A stretch of DNA of 37,302 nucleotides from an uncultured Caryophanales bacterium. Lineage in GTDB: Bacteria; Bacillota_I; Bacilli_A; RF39; UBA660. The notes below the pieces were generated by a model. That model was not told where the DNA came from and ran no database searches. It was given only the letters and a program-made list of their open reading frames with translations. The DNA is taken from assembly GCA_948442255.1 (NCBI GenBank), contig CAOJRT010000015.1:1-37302 (forward strand), in the 5' to 3' direction. The stretch's first letter is position 1. The number at the start of each line of letters is the position of its first letter. Shown piece by piece: positions 1 to 8,444 of the stretch. The position numbers and the translations under genes were made by a program.

Positions 1-66
1 ATTCATGTGTCTTTTTCAATGCATCTTTGTTGCACTTCAGATTTAAATTAACAAAAGTTTTGGAAA

Positions 67-98
67 TTGACGAATAAATGCAGATGTGTTAGTATAAT
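67..98 (+). promoter_or_regulatory. Candidate promoter of the attenuated leader transcript
   Basis: A perfect TATAAT box lies at 93-98. The nearest TTGACG (67-72) is 20 bases upstream, longer than the ideal spacing, so the -35 assignment is weak. The box sits about 50 bases before the leader ORF at 151 and would make a leader RNA carrying the hairpins at 195-332. Bases 1-66 show nothing I can assign. Confidence 0.5.
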
Positions 99-150
99 GT
101 CATCAGTGAAGAACTGGTGAATATAATAAATAATAAAGGATGTTATTTAT

Positions 151-213
151 ATGAAAAAAATTATAATCAATAATACTTGGCGTCATATAGGTAACACTTA
201 TACATATCGATAA
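151..213 (+). CDS. 20-residue leader peptide
   Basis: An ATG at 151 follows AAAGGA (135-140) at a good distance and opens a 20-codon frame ending in TAA at 211-213. The product begins MKKIII and ends TYTYR. Its last codons form the 5' arm of the first downstream hairpin, which is the geometry of a ribosome-sensing leader peptide: ribosome position would decide which RNA helix forms. The peptide shows no run of a single amino acid codon as in classical amino-acid attenuators, which fits antibiotic or general translation sensing better. It resembles in layout the leaders of tet(M)-like and ABC-F resistance genes, but I cannot match it to a named leader. Confidence 0.6.
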   Translation: MKKIIINNTWRHIGNTYTYR

Positions 214-332
214 TTAATTCGATTATAGGTATAAGTGGATTTTTGCATTGCTTATACCTGTATGAAAAATAAATGAATTAAACAATAAAAGGGAATACAG
301 GTTTAAAAACTATAACTTGTATTCCTTTTTTT
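195..332 (+). promoter_or_regulatory. Transcription attenuator with alternative hairpins
   Basis: Five segments can pair in alternative ways. Segment 1 (about 195-213, inside the leader ORF) pairs with segment 2 (about 217-237). Segment 2 (AGGTATAAG, 227-235) also pairs with segment 3 (CTTATACCT, 251-259). Segment 3 (CCTGTAT, 257-263) also pairs with segment 4 (ATACAGG, 295-301). Segment 4 forms the terminator with segment 5 (to 325). A ribosome halted early in the leader would allow 1:2 then 3:4 (antitermination). A ribosome completing the leader would block segment 1, favour 2:3 and leave the terminator intact. The target would be the M20 peptidase/GNAT pair starting at 411. Confidence 0.6.
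290..332 (+). terminator. Rho-independent terminator of the attenuator
   Basis: GGAATACAGGT (292-302) pairs with ACTTGTATTCC (about 315-325), allowing one G.U pair, and is followed directly by a run of seven T. It lies 80 bases before the M20 peptidase start, so it acts inside the leader rather than at a gene end. Confidence 0.8.
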
Positions 333-410
333 CTATTAGAAAATTATAGATATAGTATTTCAAATGGTTAAGCAATGTAATAAAGATTTTTAAAAGGAAA
401 GGGAAATAAT

Positions 411-1448
411 ATGGAGGTAAAAGAAATATTAAAAAAATTAGTTAGTTATAATACAATCAAAGATAATCAAAATAAAGAAATTATGGATTTTATTGAGAAT
501 TATTTAAAAAAGTATAATTTCACTATTAAAAGAATTAATAAATGTTTAGTTGCTTATAATAGTGAAATACCTAATATTGGGTTTATTGGACACACAGATA
601 CAGTTGATTATGAATCATGGGGTGGTGATCCATTTACTCTTCAAGAAAATGAAGATAAGTTAATTGGTCTTGGTGCTTGTGATATGAAAGGTGGATTAGC
701 TGCAATATTATCTACTATTTCAAAATTAGATTTGACTAAAAATAAATTAGCGCTATATTTTACTAATGATGAAGAGATTAGTTTTGAAGGAATAAAAAAT
801 ATTAGAAAATTTATTGTTCCTGAAAATATCATTATTGGAGAACCAACAAACAATATACCTATCTATGGTACTAAAGGGGTTTTGGAATTAAAAATCGAAT
901 TTTATGGAATAAAGTGCCATTCATCAACTCCCGAGAAAGGTGTTAGTGCAATTTATGAAAGCATTAAATTTATTGAGAGTATCCAAGATTATTATGAAAA
1001 TGAAATTAAAAAGGAGATAGTATCAGACTTTGAAGTTCCTTATACAACCATGAATATAGGGATGATTAAAGGTGGAGAATCAGTTAACTCTGTAGCTGGA
1101 AAATGTGAGATTAGTATAGATTTTAGAATTGCAAAAAAAGAACATCTAGAAAGTATAACTAAAAAGATTAAAGACTTATTAAAACAATATAATTCTAAAT
1201 TAACAATAAAGCAGAGTATTCCGCCTAAAATAAATAAAACTGATATAGGCTTCTTAGAAGAAATATCTTCAACCAAGCAAGCAAAGTGTTATTTAACAGA
1301 AGGTTCCTATATTGATAAGAATTTTATTATATTAGGACCTGGTCCAGATACATCTCATCAAAAAAATGAATACGTAAATTTAAGTTCACTAAAAGAAACA
1401 GAAAGATTATATGAAAAAATAATAGAGTTTTATAATGAAAGGAAGTAG
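411..1448 (+). CDS. M20 family metallopeptidase (ArgE/DapE type)
   Basis: 345 residues. The dinuclear-zinc peptidase motifs of the M20 family are in order: GHTDTV (His61, Asp63), GACDMKGG (metal-bridging Asp91), NDEE (general-base and metal Glu121/122), GEPT (Glu144) and a C-terminal His in DTSHQKNEY. The dimerisation domain lies between about 155 and 265. Such enzymes hydrolyse N-acyl amino acids, succinyl-diaminopimelate or dipeptides in the cytoplasm; the exact substrate cannot be read from sequence. The start at 411 follows AAAGGAAAGGG at good spacing. The gene is controlled by the attenuator upstream and lies 3 bases from the GNAT gene, so the two form an operon. A leader-controlled peptidase is unusual and hints at detoxification of a peptide or acylated compound, which is inference. 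Confidence 0.85.
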   Translation: MEVKEILKKLVSYNTIKDNQNKEIMDFIENYLKKYNFTIKRINKCLVAYNSEIPNIGFIGHTDTVDYESWGGDPFTLQENEDKLIGLGACDMKGGLAAILSTISKLDLTKNKLALYFTNDEEISFEGIKNIRKFIVPENIIIGEPTNNIPIYGTKGVLELKIEFYGIKCHSSTPEKGVSAIYESIKFIESIQDYYENEIKKEIVSDFEVPYTTMNIGMIKGGESVNSVAGKCEISIDFRIAKKEHLESITKKIKDLLKQYNSKLTIKQSIPPKINKTDIGFLEEISSTKQAKCYLTEGSYIDKNFIILGPGPDTSHQKNEYVNLSSLKETERLYEKIIEFYNERK

Positions 1449-1451
1449 AAT

Positions 1452-2090
1452 ATGAAAATAATAGATTACAATAAGACTTTAGATAAAAAGAAAATTGCCG
1501 ATTCGGCATATAGGATTTGTGGAAATGCAGAATTTCCTGTTGAATATCAAGATGTTTATGAACATTTATTTGAAAATGATAATTTAATTTTAAAACTATT
1601 GTTAAATGAAGAAAATAGTCTAGCAGGTTTTGGAGTTTTTGAAAATTATAGAATATTTTTAGAAAGTCAGATAATAACAATGCTTTATTTATCTGGAATG
1701 GTTATTGATCCTAAATATCAAGGAAAAAATATTTCTAGAGAGATTATAAAAAATGCTTATAAACAATTACAATCAGATTTAATTTCTCTACGAACACAAA
1801 ATATTGCTATGGCAAAGTCATTACTAGATACATTTAATGATAATTTATTTGTGATGCCAGGAAATATTAATGATGCAATATTAAGTTGTTTAAGACAAGT
1901 TAGTCCATTTAAGGATATGGATGAACAAGGTGTTATTAGAGATTGTTATCCTAATCAATTATATTATAACTTAAATGCAATAGAAGAAAATTTTGGTATA
2001 AAATTACACTCTATGGATGCTTTAGGAGTTGTAATTGAACCAAGAAAAAATAAAAAAGTATTGTCCTTCTTTAATCAAATGGAAAAATAA
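1452..2090 (+). CDS. GNAT family acetyltransferase
   Basis: 212 residues. The acetyl-CoA binding signature is visible around residues 83-96 as MVIDPKYQGKNISREII (motif A: a beta strand, then Q/R-x-x-G-K/N and a helix). The N-terminal part matches the usual GNAT start, while the C-terminal 90 residues are less typical. The gene starts 3 bases after the M20 peptidase stop, with AGGAAG overlapping the end of that gene, so they are translated from one message. The pairing suggests successive acylation/deacylation of the same small molecule or peptide, but the substrate is unknown. Confidence 0.75.
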   Translation: MKIIDYNKTLDKKKIADSAYRICGNAEFPVEYQDVYEHLFENDNLILKLLLNEENSLAGFGVFENYRIFLESQIITMLYLSGMVIDPKYQGKNISREIIKNAYKQLQSDLISLRTQNIAMAKSLLDTFNDNLFVMPGNINDAILSCLRQVSPFKDMDEQGVIRDCYPNQLYYNLNAIEENFGIKLHSMDALGVVIEPRKNKKVLSFFNQMEK

Positions 2091-2229
2091 TAAAAGTGAT
2101 ATACAAAATTAATGCTATTTATATTGTTTTATAATAAATGAAAATATGCTAAAATATAAGTGAAAATAACTTTTTCAATTTATTTAAAAAAGAAAAAAAA
2201 TGTATAGAAGTATGTTAGCAAGGTGTATT

Positions 2230-3141
2230 ATGGAAACAAAAGAAGTATTAGAATTTTATAAACAAACGAGTCTATACACTGACTTAGGATTTTATAAAAG
2301 TTTTGCAAAAAGTTTGCCAGATAATATAAAAGAAATATGTGAATTACAAAGAAATCAAATAATTCATCCGTTTGATTTAAAAGATGAAGAAATGAGTAAA
2401 AATACAAATGCATTTTATGGAGATATGACAAAAGTAGATAAGACAAGTTTATGTTATGAAAATGATTTGTTTCCTACTGCACAGGCCATGTTAGCAGAAT
2501 TACTAAGAAGGAATAAAAATTATACAAAAGATAGACTTATAGAAGATAAAATACATGTCTGTTGCAGAGAACAAGCAATATTATTAGCTAGTATTTTAAA
2601 AGCAAAAGGCATTTCAGCAAGAGTAAGGAGTGGATTTGCTAGATTCGTTTGTATAGGAAATCAAGAGGCTGGAGACCATTGGATTACGGAATATTATAAT
2701 GAAGAACAAAAAAGGTGGGTTTTAGTAGATGCCGATATGTGTTTTGATGAAGAAACATTAAATGATTATGGTGTTGACTTTGATTTGATGGATATTCCTC
2801 GAGAAAATTTTATTTTTGGTGCAGAGGCCTATTTAAAATTAAGAAGCAAAACTCTATCCGAAAGAGAAATTGCCTATGCGTCGTCTCCAAGAATCTATGG
2901 GATAGAAGCTGCACTTCATGGATTATTTTATGATTTCCATTCCTTAATGAATAATGAAATCATATTTTTACATTTACCAAAATATATTAGAGATAAAAAT
3001 TTTGAATTAAGTGAAGAAGAATATAAAGAATTAGACTCTTTAGCTAATCTTATGTTAAATCCTGATGAAAACTTTAAAGAAATCAAAAAAATTTGGGATA
3101 CAACCTTAAAATTTAGAATACTGTCTGGTGGCATGAACTAA
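2230..3141 (+). CDS. Transglutaminase-like (papain-fold) domain protein
   Basis: 303 residues from the ATG at 2230, preferred over the ATG at 2200 because AAGGTG at 2220-2225 precedes it while 2200 has no ribosome site. The transglutaminase-like triad is visible: HVCCREQA (Cys111/112), a His in GDHWITEY (His150) and an Asp in WVLVDAD (Asp167). This fold includes cysteine proteases, peptide N-glycanases and transglutaminases. There is no signal peptide, so it is probably cytoplasmic. The substrate is unknown. It lies about 140 bases after the GNAT gene, with a TA-rich stretch between that could hold a promoter. Confidence 0.75.
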   Translation: METKEVLEFYKQTSLYTDLGFYKSFAKSLPDNIKEICELQRNQIIHPFDLKDEEMSKNTNAFYGDMTKVDKTSLCYENDLFPTAQAMLAELLRRNKNYTKDRLIEDKIHVCCREQAILLASILKAKGISARVRSGFARFVCIGNQEAGDHWITEYYNEEQKRWVLVDADMCFDEETLNDYGVDFDLMDIPRENFIFGAEAYLKLRSKTLSEREIAYASSPRIYGIEAALHGLFYDFHSLMNNEIIFLHLPKYIRDKNFELSEEEYKELDSLANLMLNPDENFKEIKKIWDTTLKFRILSGGMN

Positions 3142-3325
3142 TTAATAACCAAAAAAAGGATTAAAACATGAAAGAGTTTGAATAATAGGATAAAATATAA
3201 AAAAATCAAATGAACTTAATATAAAGAAAAAAATATATTATATTGACCCTTGTAAAAAAAAGAAGCAACCAAACAATCAACAAGATAAATTATAGAAGAA
3301 AAAATAATAAAAAAAGAAGGATTTT

Positions 3326-4099
3326 ATGAAAAAATTAATATTGATAGGTGGTGTCGATTCTATCGGAGTCCCTTATACAAAAGATAATAAAAATAACCAA
3401 GGATTTTTTGAATTAATAGAAAAAAGATTGAAAAAAGAGTATGATTTAACAACAATAAACTGCTTTCATATGGCCTGCTATAATGATAATGATTATATTA
3501 CAAATTTAATAACACAAGAAAAGACGATAGAGGAGATCAAAGAGGGACAAAATAAAATGTTAAAAAAATGTAAGTATGCAGGAGTTTATCCTTACTTAGA
3601 AATCCCCAAAAGCTTTCTAAATCACTACTTAATAGAAAAGGAAGATAAAAATACATATTTTATAGAATCTATAAAAAGAAACCAAGTCATTTTTATTTAT
3701 TCTGCTTTTGTAAACGATTTATTAAAAAACCAAAAACTAAGTTTATTTAAATTATTAAGGCCTTGTAGAATAAAACAAGAACTGAATAATGTAAATATAA
3801 CCCCCATTTTAAAAAAGATAGAAAAAAATATACAAACCTTGTTTAAACTAAACAAAGAAATGAAAATATACATAGTAGGTCTTTTTATTCCAACGAGAGT
3901 ATCGTATATTAGAAAAAATCTAAAAAGCCTCATTTTAGAAATAAATAATTCATTAGCAAAATTAAGTGAAAAATATGATAATGTTATTTTTATCAACAAT
4001 GAAAATTTGTGCAAAGATGATTTTAATAACATTGACTTTCACCCTAATAAAAAGGGTCATGAAAAAATATTTGCAAATTTTATAAATGTTTATAAGTAA
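3326..4099 (+). CDS. SGNH/GDSL hydrolase-like protein
   Basis: 257 residues. The C-terminal block FHPNKKGH matches the Asp/His block V (DxxHP) of SGNH hydrolases. The N-terminal GGVDSIG resembles block I (GDS). The usual block III GxND is not obvious; YSAFVNDLL near residue 130 may correspond. Start chosen from AGAAGGA upstream of 3326. Members are esterases/lipases or acyltransferases, cytoplasmic here because no signal peptide is seen. Function within the neighbourhood is unknown. The 184 bases before it (3142-3325) are A-rich with no convincing gene. Confidence 0.6.
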   Translation: MKKLILIGGVDSIGVPYTKDNKNNQGFFELIEKRLKKEYDLTTINCFHMACYNDNDYITNLITQEKTIEEIKEGQNKMLKKCKYAGVYPYLEIPKSFLNHYLIEKEDKNTYFIESIKRNQVIFIYSAFVNDLLKNQKLSLFKLLRPCRIKQELNNVNITPILKKIEKNIQTLFKLNKEMKIYIVGLFIPTRVSYIRKNLKSLILEINNSLAKLSEKYDNVIFINNENLCKDDFNNIDFHPNKKGHEKIFANFINVYK

Positions 4100-4170
4100 G
4101 CGATAAAATAGTACTCTTCTTGCAAATGAAAAGCATTTATGAAATAATAAAGCCAACAGGAGGATTATAT

Positions 4171-4599
4171 ATGGTTTATAATGAAACACATAAATTTGTT
4201 GCTGTAATAAATAAAGATGTAGAAATAGGCAAAGCGCTTAATGCAATTGCACATTCAGTAGCAGGCTTAGTATCTTTAGCATCAGAAGGGGAAAAGGAAA
4301 AAATGAGCTTTGTTGATTTTGTGGATAAAGAGGAATCTGTTCACAAGAATATTTCAGGATTATCTTTAATTGTATTAAGAGGAAAAAATAATGAAATAAA
4401 AAAATTAAGAAAAAGTTTGATTGAAAATAATGTTCTTTATACAGATTTTACCGAAACGATGACAGGAGATACTTATAAAGAACAATTAGAAAAAACTTTA
4501 ATGACTAGCGAAGAAGAAATGAAATACTTCTGTATAACAGCCTTTGGTAGTAAGGAAATCTTAGACCCACTGACTAGAAAATTCTCCTTATGGCACTAA
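4171..4599 (+). CDS. DUF2000 family protein
   Basis: 142 residues from the ATG at 4171, chosen because AGGAGG sits just before it; the frame is open upstream to 4120 but without a ribosome site. The N-terminus MVYNETHKFVAVINKD, followed by GKALNAIAHSVAGL, is the DUF2000 signature. This family has a peptidyl-tRNA-hydrolase-2-like fold, and its biochemical role is not established. It stands alone between the SGNH-like gene and the split gene that follows. Confidence 0.75.
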   Translation: MVYNETHKFVAVINKDVEIGKALNAIAHSVAGLVSLASEGEKEKMSFVDFVDKEESVHKNISGLSLIVLRGKNNEIKKLRKSLIENNVLYTDFTETMTGDTYKEQLEKTLMTSEEEMKYFCITAFGSKEILDPLTRKFSLWH

Positions 4600-4646
4600 A
4601 AATAAAAAATAGATAAATAGTATATAGATTTGAAAGAAGAATAAAT

Positions 4647-5383
4647 ATGGCTTTATTAAATATGTTAACTCCAAATAGAAAAAAACTTTTAGATGAATTA
4701 GGCATTACAAAAGAGGAAGATATTCCTACAAGCTTTTTTGATACAATTGAAAGCTATACAAGCGAGATTTGTAAAGAAGAACGATTTTGTTTAAGTAGCT
4801 TACACATTGCATTTCATAAACAAGGAGTTTTTTTTATAAAAGACGTTGTGGGGACTAATCATCATCTTTATGCAAACCACTCTTGGTTGGAAGCCTTTTT
4901 AACTTTAGACAATGGAGAAGAGTTACTAGAAGAATATTTTAATAATCTCCCCTTATTTGAGAAAAAACTTTAAAATTCAAAAAAACTTCCGTTGACATGG
5001 TTTATAAAGAAGAGAAATATTATATTTACGATAAAGAAGGAAGCGTAAATAATAAGTTAATTCTAATGAAGATAAAGTATTTAACATCTTTAGCAAAAGA
5101 TAGTGAGAACAGAAAAAAATTAGAAGAGGATTTTAGCTTTTGTGGAAGAATAAGAATGTCTCCTAAAGAAGAGGTGGCGAGAAGTATTTACTACTTTATG
5201 TATCCTGATGGAACCTTTAAGGAATCTGGTTATTCTGTAATCAATAAAACGAATGATTCTAAAAGACCTTTATTTACGATAGTAACAAAAACACCAACAC
5301 GTACCGTGATTATTAAGGATGATGTAAAAGAAGAAGATTTACTTCAATTAGTTAATCAAGAACCAGAGAAAAAAATGCTATAG
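4647..5383 (+). pseudogene. Unrecognised gene split by an A-run frameshift
   Basis: Two adjacent frames (4647-4973, 108 residues; 4997-5383, 128 residues) appear to be one gene. The second frame is open back to 4961, overlapping the end of the first. Adding a single A to the A6 run at 4962-4967 would join them through EKKTLKFKKTSVDMVYKEE into one protein of about 245 residues. The second frame has no ribosome site before its ATG at 4997, which supports a broken gene over two genes. I do not recognise the family. It is rich in Lys and Glu, with no membrane segment. It may be a real frameshift, programmed slippage or a sequencing error. Confidence 0.55.
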
Positions 5384-5477
5384 CATAAAAGAACTTTTCA
5401 TGACGTTTATAGAGTAAAAGTATTAGGATTAATAATAGCTTAATAAAAACTCTGCTATAAGAAAGGAGATAAACTAT

Positions 5478-6116
5478 ATGCAGTTATCAGAAATAAATAA
5501 GAAAAACTTAACAGATGAAGAAATAGAACAGATTGTTTATGAAGGAATACAAGATAGTGGCGAGAATGCTTATTATGGACTAGTATTTGGAAATAGCATG
5601 TTAATAAAAGAAAGAGTAAAAACGGCAATTGAAGCTTTCCAACAAAAAAGAATAAAAAAGATTATTTTTACAGGAGGAACTGGAGGAGTAAGCAACCAAA
5701 ATCGAGATCCAATTGCTGAGGCAATAAAAATGAAAAAATTAGCAATTTATTTAGGAATAAAAGAAGAAGATATATTAATAGAAACGGAAGCAAATAACAC
5801 TTTTGAAAATATAGATAACGCAATCAAATTAATGGATTCAACTTATTTAGATAAGATTATAATTATAACGAGCGAATTTCATTTAAAAAGATGTGTGGCA
5901 ATTTTAAAAAAGAAATATCCATATATCAAGGTGATAACAATACCTTCAAAAGACGGATACTCTGATAAAGATAATTGGTTTCTATCAGACGCCAGTTATA
6001 ATTCTGGCCGAAGTTTAGTAACATATGAGGCAAATCTTTTAATAAAATATGCCAAAGAAGAAAAAATAGCAGATTTAGAAATTACAGGATTTGATAATAA
6101 AAAGATTTTTAAATAG
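5478..6116 (+). CDS. YdcF/DUF218 family protein
   Basis: 212 residues. The start follows GAAAGGAGAT at ideal spacing. The DUF218 pattern is clear: YYGLVFGNS near residue 33, KKIIFTGGTGG (about 59-69), an acidic TEANNTFENIDNA (about 100-112) and KIIIITSEFHLKR (about 122-134). The family has a Rossmann-like fold and includes ElyC-type envelope proteins and YdcF, which binds S-adenosylmethionine. This member lacks the N-terminal membrane segments of ElyC and resembles the soluble kind. Biochemical role unknown. It lies 27 bases before the HAD gene and is likely cotranscribed. Confidence 0.8.
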   Translation: MQLSEINKKNLTDEEIEQIVYEGIQDSGENAYYGLVFGNSMLIKERVKTAIEAFQQKRIKKIIFTGGTGGVSNQNRDPIAEAIKMKKLAIYLGIKEEDILIETEANNTFENIDNAIKLMDSTYLDKIIIITSEFHLKRCVAILKKKYPYIKVITIPSKDGYSDKDNWFLSDASYNSGRSLVTYEANLLIKYAKEEKIADLEITGFDNKKIFK

Positions 6117-6142
6117 AAATAGATAAAAAAGGAAGTGATTTA

Positions 6143-6946
6143 TTGATTAAAATGATTGTAGTCGATTTAGATGGAACAATTCTAAATGAAAAAAGACAAA
6201 TAACTAAAAATACAATAAATTATCTCCATTCCTTAAAAGAAAAAGGCTTTATTATCGTAATTGCAACAGGAAGAATATATGCTTCTTCCTTATTAGCAAC
6301 AGAAGGAGCAACATTTGCTAATTATTTGCTTACAGATGCAGGAACCTGTATATATGATTTAGAAAATAATAAAGTTATAAAAAAGGATTTAATTAGAAAG
6401 GAAACAATAGAAAAAATATTTTCCTATTATGATGATAGCTTTAACTTTATTGATGTTTGTGATCAGAATCACACTTATAAATATATTGAGGAATGTCATG
6501 AAGGAAGAAGTGTTATAGCAACAAAAGATTTAGATTATATTTTAACGCAATGCAATGAAATAACGCATGCTGCCATTTCCTTAAAAGACTACAATAGAGT
6601 ACCTGCACTTTATACAAAATTAAAAAAAGAAATGACCGATGCGGACATTATCATCATGCAAGATTCTTTTAAAGAAAACAAATGGTTAGAAATATTTCCA
6701 AAAGGATGCAATAAATGGAATGCAATAACATATTTAGCCGAAACTTTATCTATTAAAGCAGAAGAAATTATGGCGTTTGGTGATGGAGGAAATGATATAG
6801 AAATGATTGAAAAATGTGGCTTTGGCATAGCAATGAAAAATGCTTTACCAAGTATAAAAGAAGTAGCAAATGATATTACAACATTTGATTATAAAGAAGA
6901 AGGCGTTATAAAATATTTAGAAAAATATTTTAGGAAAAACGAATAA
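6143..6946 (+). CDS. HAD-superfamily Cof-type phosphatase
   Basis: 267 residues starting from TTG at 6143, chosen because GGAAGTGA lies 5 bases before it; the ATG at 6152 would cut into the first strand. All HAD motifs are present: VVDLDGT (nucleophile Asp8, acid/base Asp10), motif II ATGR, a motif III Lys near residue 193 (GCNKWNA) and motif IV GDGGNDIEM. The C2B cap and length match Cof-type sugar-phosphate/FMN phosphatases. Substrate not predictable. A deoxyribonucleotidase gene follows 13 bases later. Confidence 0.9.
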   Translation: MIKMIVVDLDGTILNEKRQITKNTINYLHSLKEKGFIIVIATGRIYASSLLATEGATFANYLLTDAGTCIYDLENNKVIKKDLIRKETIEKIFSYYDDSFNFIDVCDQNHTYKYIEECHEGRSVIATKDLDYILTQCNEITHAAISLKDYNRVPALYTKLKKEMTDADIIIMQDSFKENKWLEIFPKGCNKWNAITYLAETLSIKAEEIMAFGDGGNDIEMIEKCGFGIAMKNALPSIKEVANDITTFDYKEEGVIKYLEKYFRKNE

Positions 6947-6959
6947 GGGAAAATTAGGT

Positions 6960-7560
6960 ATGAAAAAGAAAAAAAATTTTATTACTAGACATAGATGAAG
7001 TATTTTGCTTTAGTGGATTTTTAGAAGCAGTTAATGCATTTTTAGGAACTAGTTACGTCATAGATGATTTTACAGAATATTACATTGATGAAGTTGCAAT
7101 TCCAAAAGAAAGATTTGCCGAATTTAATCAGTTTTTAAAAGGAAGAAATTTATATGAAAATGCCTTTGTTTTGCCAGAAGCAATTGAAACTATCAGGGCT
7201 CTTAACGAAGAATATGATATATATATTTGCTCCTCTTGTATTAATCCATTTGATATAGAAGGTTCTGGAAAACTATTTTATGATAAATACAATTTATTAT
7301 TTGAAAAGTTACCTTTTATTGATCCTGGTCACTACATTTTTACAAGTGCAAAACATATGATTAGAGCAGATGTTCAAATAGATGATAGATTATCTAATTT
7401 AGACGAAAATATAGAAACTAGAATACTATTTACTTCTTACCATAACAAAGATATTAAATCCGAAGAATTAAAAGAAAAAGGTGTAATTCGTGCTGGGTAT
7501 GACTGGCGTAATGGTTGGAGAGAAGTAAAAAAAATACTATTAGAAGAAAATGTAAAATAA
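6960..7560 (+). pseudogene. 5'(3')-deoxyribonucleotidase (NT5C family), frameshifted in A8
   Basis: The ATG at 6960, preceded by AAGGG, reads only a short frame to a TGA at 6996. The conserved protein lies one frame over and is open from the A-run: ILLLDIDEVF with the catalytic DxD pair, then about 190 more residues ending with VQIDDRLSNL and RAGYDWRNGW, typical of NT5C enzymes that dephosphorylate deoxynucleoside monophosphates. Removing one A from the A8 run (6969-6976) restores a single frame of about 200 residues. Without the shift the first start in the main frame is TTG at 7171, which would lose the catalytic motif. After the stop at 7560 another coding-like frame runs to 7633 (Lys-rich, ending KVKR), as if a second A-run indel had cut off the natural tail. 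Confidence 0.75.
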
Positions 7561-7637
7561 TACAAAAAATAGTTCTTTAGAAAAAAATATAAAAAAATTG
7601 CAAGAAAAATATAATGAAAAAGTAAAAAGGTGATTAT

Positions 7638-8399
7638 ATGGCGATAGATTCACATATGCATATAAATAATTATCAATTAGATAAACCTATTAAAGCGATG
7701 GCTTTAAAGCGGATAAACAAAGACCATAATATAGAAAAAGCAATCAATGTTGGTATAAATCTCTCCACAACAAGAGAAGCAATTGATTTAAGCGAACGAC
7801 ATAGCAAGCTTTATGTGGCAGCAGGAATACATCCGTTATACATAGAAAATCAGGATTTAAATGAATTATTTACTTTAGCTGATCATCCTCGTGTAGTAGC
7901 AATAGGAGAAATCGGTTTAGATAATACAGCTGATAATTATAAAGAACAACGTCGTTTCTTAATTTCACAAATATTAATAGCTAATAGTTTAAAGTTGCCA
8001 GTTATTATACATAGCAAAAATTGCAATTTTCAAATAGTAGAAATATTTAAAAAAATTGTAAAACCAAGATATGGCTGTGTTTTCCATTGTTTTAAGCCAG
8101 ACGAAGAGACTTTAAATTATTTAATTGCTAATGATTATCTTGTTTCTTTTTCTGGTTTAATTACATATAAAAATGCAAAGCGAAGTCTTGAAATCGCACG
8201 TATCGTTCCAGATAACTTGTTTTTAGTTGAAACAGACAGCCCTTTCTTCCCACCAGAATCTTTGAGAGCAAGCGTAAACTATTCTTCTAACCTTATTTAT
8301 GTTATAGAGAAACTTGCCGAAATAAGAGGGACTTCTTATATACAGGTAGAAAAAAGAACAAAAGAAAATACTCTTCGTTTGTTTCCCAAATTAAACTAA
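7638..8399 (+). CDS. TatD family metal-dependent hydrolase/DNase
   Basis: 253 residues with the amidohydrolase-fold metal ligands of TatD: DSHMH at the N-terminus (His6, His8), AGIHP near residue 56, GEIGLD (metal-bridging Glu), VIIHSK, FHCF and ETDSPF. TatD enzymes are 3'-5' exonucleases linked to DNA repair or turnover. The start follows AAAAGGTGAT. Length and motif order match the family fully. A small terminator follows directly. Confidence 0.9.
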   Translation: MAIDSHMHINNYQLDKPIKAMALKRINKDHNIEKAINVGINLSTTREAIDLSERHSKLYVAAGIHPLYIENQDLNELFTLADHPRVVAIGEIGLDNTADNYKEQRRFLISQILIANSLKLPVIIHSKNCNFQIVEIFKKIVKPRYGCVFHCFKPDEETLNYLIANDYLVSFSGLITYKNAKRSLEIARIVPDNLFLVETDSPFFPPESLRASVNYSSNLIYVIEKLAEIRGTSYIQVEKRTKENTLRLFPKLN

Positions 8400-8418
8400 G
8401 ACAGAAAACTGTCTTTTT
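8399..8418 (+). terminator. Terminator after the TatD gene
   Basis: AGACAG (8399-8404) pairs with CTGTCT (8409-8414) around AAAA and runs into T5. It ends the upstream transcription unit. Confidence 0.7.
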
Positions 8419-8426
8419 GTTATACT
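8418..8426 (+). promoter_or_regulatory. Extended -10 promoter for the methyltransferase gene
   Basis: TG-T-TATACT: an extended -10 element with TATACT at 8421-8426, 19 bases before the coding start. The same TGTTATACT occurs before the gene at 14534, so this seems a common local promoter type. Confidence 0.55.
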
Positions 8427-8444
8427 ATAAAGTAGGTGATTTAA

